From positions 1 through 36,735 of the forward strand of contig JBQTIP010000179.1 in NCBI GenBank assembly GCA_052388025.1: a stretch of 36,735 nt of DNA. Reading direction: 5' to 3'. This document shows positions 23,944 through 30,334 of this stretch, piece after piece (the stretch's first letter is position 1; each line of letters starts with the position of its first letter). Position numbers and translations under genes: made by a program. Origin of the DNA: JBQTIP01 sp052388025 (GTDB lineage: Bacteria > Actinomycetota > UBA4738 > HRBIN12). The notes below the pieces were generated by a model, which made no database searches, was not told the DNA's origin, and saw nothing but the letters and a program-made list of their open reading frames with translations.

Positions 23944-24366
23944 TCAGCCGATGAGGACCGACCCGCGCATTCCGTATGCGTAGTGGCCCGGCAGATGGCA
24001 TCCGAAGAGCAGCTTTCCCGATTGCGGGAAAGTGAATGTGGTCGTTCGCGTCTGTCCCGCCGGGATCGAGATCTCACCGGGCTTCACGCCGTGATGGGGC
24101 TCCGAGCCCGCCTCGTGGGCGTGCTGCACCGTCTCGTCGCCGAGGATGAACTCGTGGTCGATGGGATCGCTGTTCCGCACGACGAACCGGACGGTCTCGC
24201 CGGGTCGCGCCGTCAAGAGAGAAGAACCGAACTGTGAGTAGTGGATGGTCACGACGACGGTCCGCATCTCCGGCCGGGCGCCGAGGCCGCAGCCCGCCAG
24301 GCCAACGGGCCCGACCAGCAGGGCGACGGCGACGGCGCCCGCTCGGAGGATGATCGTGCGACGCAT
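23944..24366 (-). CDS. Cupredoxin-domain lipoprotein (type 1 copper)
   Basis: A 140-residue exported protein. The N-terminus is a lipoprotein signal with lipobox LAGC and Cys26. The rest is a plastocyanin-like beta-barrel. Type 1 copper ligands are His71 (IDHEF), Cys123 and His128 (FGCHLPGHY) and Met133 (YGM), so a functional electron-carrying or copper-holding site is likely. The ATG overlaps the stop of the upstream DUF2330 gene by one base (TGATG), so the two are translated together. The redox partner is unknown; a respiratory chain or copper-handling role is inference. Confidence 0.92.
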   Translation of the reverse strand: MRRTIILRAGAVAVALLVGPVGLAGCGLGARPEMRTVVVTIHYSQFGSSLLTARPGETVRFVVRNSDPIDHEFILGDETVQHAHEAGSEPHHGVKPGEISIPAGQTRTTTFTFPQSGKLLFGCHLPGHYAYGMRGSVLIG

Positions 24367-25442
24367 CAGACGGCGGGACGAGGGCTCCTGGCCCCCTGCG
24401 CCCTCGTGGCGACCAGGACGAGGAGGACGAGGACTCCGGTGACCGCGATCAGCGCTCCGACCCTCGCGGGGGGTGCCTCATCCCCTCCGACCGGGTCGAG
24501 ACCCGCCTGAACCCTGGAAGGGGAGCCGGCTCCGCTGGCATCGATCGCGAGGTCGTAGCGTAGATCGCCGGCCTTCGAGTCCACCCTAAGGTAGGTGAGC
24601 CACATTCCCGAGCTTGGGATCCAGCCCATCCCCTTGTCGGAGCGGAGGTCCGCGATCAGGGAATCGGAGGCCGGCTCGCTCCGCTCGAGGATGAGGCCGC
24701 TCGGGAGCAGATCGGCCGAGACCGCGGGGATCGCGGCAGGCAGCGTGGTCGGCTCCCGGCCGGTGAGGAGGTAGACGTCGGCCTCCACGCGTGCCTCGGG
24801 AGTCTGTCCCAGAGCCAGGATCCGCAGCGGAACCCATGGGTTGGGAGTCGGGATTGTGAGGTGGATCGGCGTGCCGTCGCCCGTCGAGAAGCCGCGCTCG
24901 CGCGCCTCGCGGGCGTCGAACCTCGCGGCCATGAAGATGGGGCTGCGCTCGGCGTAGAAGTCCAAGACCTCCGGCGCGTCGGGTGTGAGCGCGAATCCGT
25001 GCTCACGCGCCCAGTTGCCCACCGCGGTGCCGCCGCCCTTCAGGATGGTGATCTCGAGCGCGTCGATCTTGGTTTCGAGCAGGACCTCGGCCGAAGCGGG
25101 CGCCGCTCCTGCGCCGTCGGCCGCGAGGGCCACACCCTCGGCGATCGGCTGAGTCTCGAGGATGAGCCGCTGGAGGGTCCATTCTCCTCCCCGCTCGACG
25201 CTCGTCGGCACGCCGGGAAGCGGGATGATCGAGCCCACCTCGCCGCCCCCGCCCCCGCCTCCGGCGAACTCGAACGACGTGACGTAGTGCTCGACGCCGT
25301 TGTGATAACCGGCCATCGTGGTGGTCCGAAGCAAGCTCACCGCGCCGTTCGGTGCCACCAGGCCCCCACATGCCCATGCCGGGCCCGCTCCAACGAGCAT
25401 GAGAGTCATGCTGATTCCGACTAGGGCGATCCTGCGGCGCAT
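24366..25442 (-). CDS. DUF2330 membrane-anchored extracytoplasmic protein
   Basis: A 358-residue protein with a signal peptide (about 1-24) ending at ACGG, the N-terminal mark of DUF2330 proteins. A long extracytoplasmic domain follows, with a glycine run at about 61-67. A C-terminal hydrophobic helix (VGALIAVTGVLVLLVLVA, about 327-344) and basic tail then anchor it. The biochemical role of DUF2330 is not known. It is translationally coupled to the cupredoxin lipoprotein, so the two probably act together outside the membrane. The Crp/FNR gene lies 44 bases upstream in the same direction, with a small hairpin between. Confidence 0.85.
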   Translation of the reverse strand: MRRRIALVGISMTLMLVGAGPAWACGGLVAPNGAVSLLRTTTMAGYHNGVEHYVTSFEFAGGGGGGGEVGSIIPLPGVPTSVERGGEWTLQRLILETQPIAEGVALAADGAGAAPASAEVLLETKIDALEITILKGGGTAVGNWAREHGFALTPDAPEVLDFYAERSPIFMAARFDAREARERGFSTGDGTPIHLTIPTPNPWVPLRILALGQTPEARVEADVYLLTGREPTTLPAAIPAVSADLLPSGLILERSEPASDSLIADLRSDKGMGWIPSSGMWLTYLRVDSKAGDLRYDLAIDASGAGSPSRVQAGLDPVGGDEAPPARVGALIAVTGVLVLLVLVATRAQGARSPRPAV

Positions 25443-25461
25443 GGCGGACCTCGCTTTCCCG

Positions 25462-25478
25462 GGACGCCCCGTGCGTCC
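25462..25478. terminator. Small hairpin between the Crp/FNR and DUF2330 genes
   Basis: GGACGC and GCGTCC form a 6-bp stem with a 5-base loop in the 44-base gap. There is no U-tract. It could weaken read-through from the regulator gene into the DUF2330-cupredoxin pair. Confidence 0.3.
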
Positions 25479-25486
25479 GATGGGCG

Positions 25487-26158
25487 TTAGACGACCGCCT
25501 CTCGATCGCCGTTCCCGTCACGGCGGAGCGCTCCGTTCGCCTGCTCGGCCTCGAGCGCAAGGGGATCGGGGATCACGTACACGCGCCCTTCCATGTGGAT
25601 CAGGCCCCTGGCCGTCATGCGCCCGATCACTTTGTTCACGGTCTCGCGACTGGCGCCGACCATCCGGGCCAAGTCCTCCTGGGTGATGGAGGCCCGGACC
25701 AGGACGCCGCCTTCGACCAACGTGCCGTGGTCGCGCGCGAGCGCGGCCAGGCGCTTGCCGACCCGGGTGGGAACATCGTGCAGCAAGGCGTGCTGCAAGC
25801 TCTCGGTGGTGCGTTGCAGCCGGGTGGCGACCACTCGAAGGAGTGCGAGCGAGAGGTCGGGCCGGCGCTCCAGAAGAGCATGGAGCGAGTCGCGGGCGAC
25901 GATCCCGAGACGGCAGTCCGACAGAGCCCGCGCCCGATAGGGGCAGGGCCTCGGCTCGAAGATCCAGTGCTCGCCAAAGACGTCGCCCGGGCCGGCGAGA
26001 TCGACGATGGCCTCGCGCCCTGTCTCCGAGATCACGGAGAGCGACACGAAGCCCTTGTGCACCAGATACAGCGGGGAGCTCGGGTCGCCCTGGCCGACAA
26101 TCGTCTCGCCTCGGACGAAGCGTCGTTCGCTCGACAGGGCAACGAGATCATCGATCAT
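25487..26158 (-). CDS. Crp/FNR-family transcriptional regulator
   Basis: A 223-residue DNA-binding regulator. The N-terminal cyclic-nucleotide-binding fold (about 1-110) has FGEHWIFEP at the phosphate-binding cassette position, but the following RA/T motif is degenerate (PCPYRARAL), so cAMP binding is uncertain. There is no N-terminal cysteine cluster as in FNR. A long dimer helix leads to a winged HTH (about 158-181: ITQEDLARMVGASRETVNKV), which is very Crp-like. It is divergent from another cyclic-nucleotide-binding gene and may control the DUF2330-cupredoxin genes just downstream; that is inference. ATG 26158. Confidence 0.93.
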   Translation of the reverse strand: MIDDLVALSSERRFVRGETIVGQGDPSSPLYLVHKGFVSLSVISETGREAIVDLAGPGDVFGEHWIFEPRPCPYRARALSDCRLGIVARDSLHALLERRPDLSLALLRVVATRLQRTTESLQHALLHDVPTRVGKRLAALARDHGTLVEGGVLVRASITQEDLARMVGASRETVNKVIGRMTARGLIHMEGRVYVIPDPLALEAEQANGALRRDGNGDREAVV

Positions 26159-26220
26159 AAGTCCGGGCTGGTCCTTCCGTCGCTGAGCTTAGCCGCCGGT
26201 AGTGACATCGAAGGTCGGCC

Positions 26221-26250
26221 TTCACACGTCGCCGCCGCGCGGGGTAGGCT
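26221..26250 (+). promoter_or_regulatory. Promoter of the cyclic-nucleotide-binding gene: TTCACA-18-TAGGCT
   Basis: A -35-like TTCACA (26221-26226) and a -10-like TAGGCT (26245-26250) are 18 bases apart. The GTG start is 35 bases beyond, with AAGGAGG (26272-26278) between. This is the best sigma-70-type promoter match in the window. Confidence 0.5.
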
Positions 26251-26285
26251 CCCGTGTCCGAACGGAACCCGAAGGAGGCCTGAAG

Positions 26286-26708
26286 GTGAGCAGACGAGGG
26301 CAGCACGTCCTTGCCCACGTCCCGCTGTTCGCGGGACTCTCCCAGCGAGCCCTCCGGCGGGTGAGCGACCTCGCGGAGGAGGTCCGCTACATGGAGGGGG
26401 CGCCGGTCGTGAGGGAGGGAGATGACGGCGACAGCTTCTACGTCATCCTCGAAGGGCAGGCCAAAGTGGTCCGTGGCACCGGCCGAGTCCTGACGCGTCT
26501 GGTCCCCGGGGACTTCTTCGGCGAGGTGTCCTTGCTGGACGGCGGGGAGAGGACTGCCACGGTGGTGTCGGAGACCCCTCTCACGATGCTCATGTTGGGG
26601 CGCAAGCCGTTCGCCAAGATGCTCGAGCAACAGCCCGACGTCGCGGTCAAGATGCTGGAGGAGCTGGCCGCGCGGCTTCGACGCATGGAACGCACGCTCA
26701 CTGGATAG
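26286..26708 (+). CDS. Stand-alone cyclic-nucleotide-binding domain protein
   Basis: A 140-residue protein that is only a cNMP-binding fold, with no HTH, kinase or channel attached. The phosphate-binding cassette looks intact: FFGEVSLLDGGERTATV (78-94) with Glu80 and Arg89, so cAMP or a similar nucleotide may truly be bound. A C-terminal helix (VAVKMLEELAARLRRMER) may mediate dimerisation. GTG 26286 follows the ideal Shine-Dalgarno AAGGAGG at 7 bases. A small unknown gene begins 12 bases after its stop. Such single-domain proteins are usually of unknown role; one idea is competition or partnership with the divergent Crp/FNR protein. Confidence 0.9.
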   Translation: MSRRGQHVLAHVPLFAGLSQRALRRVSDLAEEVRYMEGAPVVREGDDGDSFYVILEGQAKVVRGTGRVLTRLVPGDFFGEVSLLDGGERTATVVSETPLTMLMLGRKPFAKMLEQQPDVAVKMLEELAARLRRMERTLTG

Positions 26709-26720
26709 CCCTGGGTCTCG

Positions 26721-27083
26721 ATGCGGGCCGAGTTCTACCGACCCGAGCGACCCGAGGAGGTGATCGCCGTCGCTCGCTGGTACGGGCGCTCGGCGCACCT
26801 CCAATTGAACGACGAGTCGGCGGGCGAGGCGCTGGGCAGGCTCTTCCGACCGACACCGGTGGTGGTCGACGACGGCGCCAGCCGCCGCCTCGGAACGCAC
26901 GGAGAGGTTGTGTTGCAGCCGGGCACCCTCGAATGGTTCCGCGCCGCAGCGCTCACCCGGGCGGCGGAAGCGGGGATGGCGGCCCGCATCGTACCCGGCG
27001 TAACTGAGGGAGGCTGGGATCCGGCCGCCGCCTACCGGAGCTTCGAGGAGGCGATCGAAAGGCTGGGGCCGGCGGAGGGCTAA
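26721..27083 (+). CDS. Small protein of unknown function, co-transcribed with the cNMP-binding protein
   Basis: A 120-residue soluble protein that I do not recognise. It has no signal peptide, membrane segment or known motif. The sequence reads as a compact alpha/beta domain: EFYRPERPEEVIAVARWYGR at the start, a strand TPVVVDDGASRRLGTHGEVV, then helices (TLEWFRAAALTRAAEAGM and YRSFEEAIERL). It may be real because codon use matches its neighbours, it is 12 bases after the cNMP-binding gene and it runs exactly to a stop that overlaps the convergent adnB stop (CTAA). No good ribosome-binding site precedes ATG 26721, which fits coupled translation. Confidence 0.7.
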   Translation: MRAEFYRPERPEEVIAVARWYGRSAHLQLNDESAGEALGRLFRPTPVVVDDGASRRLGTHGEVVLQPGTLEWFRAAALTRAAEAGMAARIVPGVTEGGWDPAAAYRSFEEAIERLGPAEG

Positions 27084-30000
27084 CCGGCTCCCTTCGCGCC
27101 GAGGTGCTTCCGCCCGGCGTCGCAGAAGCTCAGGAAGTCGCACCAGCGGCACTGGTCCCCGGGCGTCGGGTCGAACCGGCCGGCCGCGACCGCCTCGAGC
27201 GATTCGACGACCTTCCGCCTGATCGCAGCGGGATCACGGGCCTCGTGCGACACTTCCTCGCCGCTTGCGAGGTACAGGTAGGTGAGCGCGAGCTCGTCGG
27301 GGCGCTTTCCCCAGATCTCGATGCACGCCAGGGCATAAAGGTCGAGCTGGAGGTCCGCGAGCGGGTCGTCGGCGGCGGGTACGCGGCCCGTCTTGTAGTC
27401 GACGATCTCCCACGGCCCGTTCTGTGTCCCGTAGATCGCATCGATCCGCCCGCTGATCACGAACCCTTCGACCTGAAGTAGGAAGGGTCGTTCCGCGAAG
27501 AGCGGAACCCTGCCCGAGAACCGGCTCTCCGAGAACGCCCGCTGAAGGCGCTCGATCTTTCCGGGCTCCCCGGTGAGCTCCTCCGCCGTCAGATCGGGCG
27601 CCTCGTCCAGGCCGAGCAGCGACGTCTGCCCGCTCGCTCGGAGCTCGATCCACCGGTGGATCTGCGTGCCGATCCGGGCGGCCGGCCCGCTGAAGCGCGG
27701 CAGCGGCCGCACCGAGGTCCAGAAGAAGCGCTTCGGGCATCGCGCGTACTCGATGACCCCGCCGACCGAGATCGTTGAGGGTGGCCGCGCCGGTGAAGGT
27801 CCGGCCGCCTCTCGCTCCAGCAGGTGCTCGGCAAGGGCGCGCCGCTCACCGGCCAGCGTTTCGTAGTCGCTGCGGCCGTTCCCGGGGAGCTCGGCGATGA
27901 GGGCCGGTTGCACGCCGCCCGCGGCCGCCGCCGCCGCCGCGGCCCGGCGCCAGCCCCAGGGGAACAGGTCGTCGGACTCCGGGCGAAGGGCGGGTCCGGG
28001 CCAGTCGCGAACGAACCGCTCCCGGTACCCCATGAGCGGGTTCTCCTCGACGACCTCCGGCCCGCGGTCGACCGTTGCCAGGCCGCTTAGCTCGCCCCAG
28101 TCGGAGAGCTCGAGGAGGAACTCGCCGGCGCCCTTCGCGTTGATGGTCTCCCCGTACCAGTGCGCCCCCGAGGCGAACAGGCGACGGCGGGCCCGGGTCA
28201 GCGCCACGTAGCAGGTGCGCCGCTCCTCGATCAGCTCCTGCGACTGCAGGGCCTCCTTGAAGCGTGAGAGCACACCCTCGTAGCGAGGAAGGATGGCCGA
28301 GTCCCCGCGCAGCTCGAAGTCCAGCGACTTCCCGCGCTCCGCCGGGTTGTGCTGGATGCGCTTGCTGGGCAGCAGGCCGTCCGCGAGCCCCGGGACGAAC
28401 ACGGTGTCGAACTCGAGGCCCTTGGCGACGTGGATCGTCATGACCTTCACGGAGTCCTCGTCGCTCGGCTGCACGGGCGACCACTCCTGGCGCTCGGCGC
28501 GATCGACGGTATCGACGTAGTCGAGGAACGCCCTGAGCGTCAGCTCGCCCTCGATGGGCGCGAAGGCATGAACCTCCTCGAGGAAGGCCGCCAGGTTACG
28601 ACGCGTCGCGGCCGCAACGGCTTGATCGAGCTCCGCATCGAGCTCGGTCAGGATTCCCGTCCGGCGGATCACCTCCGCCAGGAACTCGCCCACGGGCCGC
28701 CCGGCGTCGAGACGGAGCTCGGCCAGCTCCTCGCGGAACTCCTCCAGCCGTGCACGTCCGTCCTCCGACAGCCCCTCCACCTCGTCGAGGTGCTCGAGCG
28801 CCTCCGCGAACAGGAACGGGGTGCTCTCCCCTTCGTCCTCGTCGGTGTCGCGGAGCCGGTAGTTCCTCTGCTTGGCCCACGCGGCCACACGCGCGATGTC
28901 CTTGAAGCCCACGCGGTACCTGGGGCCGAGCAGGATCCGGGCCAACGCCACGCTCGCGAGGGGATCGAGCACCGCGCGGGCGTAGGCGAGCACCTCGACG
29001 ACCTCGGGCATCTTGAGCAGACCCGCGAGTCCGACGATCTCCACCGGGATGTCCCGTTCCGCGAACGCGCGCTGGATCGAGAAGAACAGCCTGCTCGTGC
29101 GGCAGAGGACGGCGAAGTCCGACCAGCGCGCGTCCCCCGCGTGCGCCTCGCGGATGCGATCGGCGATCGTTGCCGCTTCGGTCCACTCATCGGAGAACCG
29201 GACAACCTCAACCTCGCCCTCGCCGTTGGGCCCCCAGGGGACGAGCCGCTTGTCGGGATCCGGGCGCTGTGCCTCCGGGAGCGGTCCGATGACGGTGTCG
29301 GCGGCGGAGAGGATCCGGGCTCCCGATCGGAAGTTGGTGTAGAGCGGCAGCTTCTCCGCAGGCGCCCCATCGCTCCGAGGGAACTGACGCGGAAACTCGA
29401 GCAGGTTGAAGAGGCTCGCGCCGCGCCAGGCGTAGATGTTCTGGTCGGGGTCGCCGACCGCGGTCACCGGGAAGCCCCCGCCGAACAGGCTGGCCATGAG
29501 CCGCGCCTGCGCCACGTTGGTGTCCTGGTACTCGTCGAGCAGGACGCACCGGAACCTCGAGCGGTACTCGGCGCCGACCTCCGGATGCTCCTCGACCACC
29601 TTGAGGGCGAGCTCGATCTGATCGCCGAAATCGATCACGCCGACGTCCCGCTTGAGCCGCCGGAAGAGCTCGACGGCGCGCGACAGCTCGATCCGCTCCT
29701 GGGAGGCCCTATATGCGCGATCCGACCGGTGCGCCTTCAGCGCCTCCATCCGCTCCTCGTTGAAGCGGATGATCTCCTCCGGGGTCCGGCGGTGGTTCGC
29801 GGCCTGGTCGGCGAGCTCGAGGATCTTCGCCACGACGGAGGGTTGCCACTCCGTCTTCACGAACTCGAAGGTCATCAGGTCCAGCACCCTCGAGCAGAGC
29901 TCGGTCCGTTGCGCGGGGGTCAGCACTCGCTGGCCGGGCTCGACCTCCGCCAGCATCCCGTACCGCTGCAGAACCTGGGCCGCGAAGCCGTGGTAGTTGG

Positions 30001-30334
30001 CGATCTCGGGCTCCTCGCCTTCCGGCAGATCGACCGGCGCGAGGGCGTGCCTGATCCGCAGCGCCAGGTTCTCGGTGGCCTTGTTCGTGAAGGTCAGGCA
30101 AAGCACGTTCCCCGGCTGCACCCCTTCGTGGGTGGCCTCGATCCGTCCGAGGGCGACCAGCGCGAGGTAGACGACCCGGGCGGCCATGACCGACGTCTTG
30201 CCGGAGCCCGCGCCGGCGACCAGCACGTAGGGCTCGAGCGGCATCGAGATGGCGCGCCATTGCTCCTCGGTGGGATCGCCCCGCATGAACTCGACGATCT
30301 CTCGGGGGTAGTCCCCCGCCGGCCGGCCGCTCAC
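27080..30334 (-). CDS. adnB: AdnB-like UvrD-type helicase with C-terminal PD-(D/E)XK nuclease
   Basis: Large subunit (1084 residues) of an AdnAB-type DNA end-resection motor-nuclease for double-strand-break repair. Walker A GAGSGKTS (41-48), Walker B LLDEYQDTN, motif III GDPDQNIYAWRGA, motif V MTIHVAKGLEFDTV and motif VI YVALTRARRRL are all canonical, so this is a full motor. The C-terminal nuclease has SGRIDAIYG and EIVDYKTGR. Four cysteines (YARCPKRF and QCRWCDFLSFC) match the iron-sulfur staple of AdnB/AddB nucleases. GTG 30334 overlaps the stop of the adnA-like gene (GTGA). A long in-frame reading upstream is antisense to nothing and was dropped. The TAG stop shares CTAA with the convergent small gene. 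Confidence 0.94.
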   Translation of the reverse strand: MSGRPAGDYPREIVEFMRGDPTEEQWRAISMPLEPYVLVAGAGSGKTSVMAARVVYLALVALGRIEATHEGVQPGNVLCLTFTNKATENLALRIRHALAPVDLPEGEEPEIANYHGFAAQVLQRYGMLAEVEPGQRVLTPAQRTELCSRVLDLMTFEFVKTEWQPSVVAKILELADQAANHRRTPEEIIRFNEERMEALKAHRSDRAYRASQERIELSRAVELFRRLKRDVGVIDFGDQIELALKVVEEHPEVGAEYRSRFRCVLLDEYQDTNVAQARLMASLFGGGFPVTAVGDPDQNIYAWRGASLFNLLEFPRQFPRSDGAPAEKLPLYTNFRSGARILSAADTVIGPLPEAQRPDPDKRLVPWGPNGEGEVEVVRFSDEWTEAATIADRIREAHAGDARWSDFAVLCRTSRLFFSIQRAFAERDIPVEIVGLAGLLKMPEVVEVLAYARAVLDPLASVALARILLGPRYRVGFKDIARVAAWAKQRNYRLRDTDEDEGESTPFLFAEALEHLDEVEGLSEDGRARLEEFREELAELRLDAGRPVGEFLAEVIRRTGILTELDAELDQAVAAATRRNLAAFLEEVHAFAPIEGELTLRAFLDYVDTVDRAERQEWSPVQPSDEDSVKVMTIHVAKGLEFDTVFVPGLADGLLPSKRIQHNPAERGKSLDFELRGDSAILPRYEGVLSRFKEALQSQELIEERRTCYVALTRARRRLFASGAHWYGETINAKGAGEFLLELSDWGELSGLATVDRGPEVVEENPLMGYRERFVRDWPGPALRPESDDLFPWGWRRAAAAAAAAGGVQPALIAELPGNGRSDYETLAGERRALAEHLLEREAAGPSPARPPSTISVGGVIEYARCPKRFFWTSVRPLPRFSGPAARIGTQIHRWIELRASGQTSLLGLDEAPDLTAEELTGEPGKIERLQRAFSESRFSGRVPLFAERPFLLQVEGFVISGRIDAIYGTQNGPWEIVDYKTGRVPAADDPLADLQLDLYALACIEIWGKRPDELALTYLYLASGEEVSHEARDPAAIRRKVVESLEAVAAGRFDPTPGDQCRWCDFLSFCDAGRKHLGAKGAG

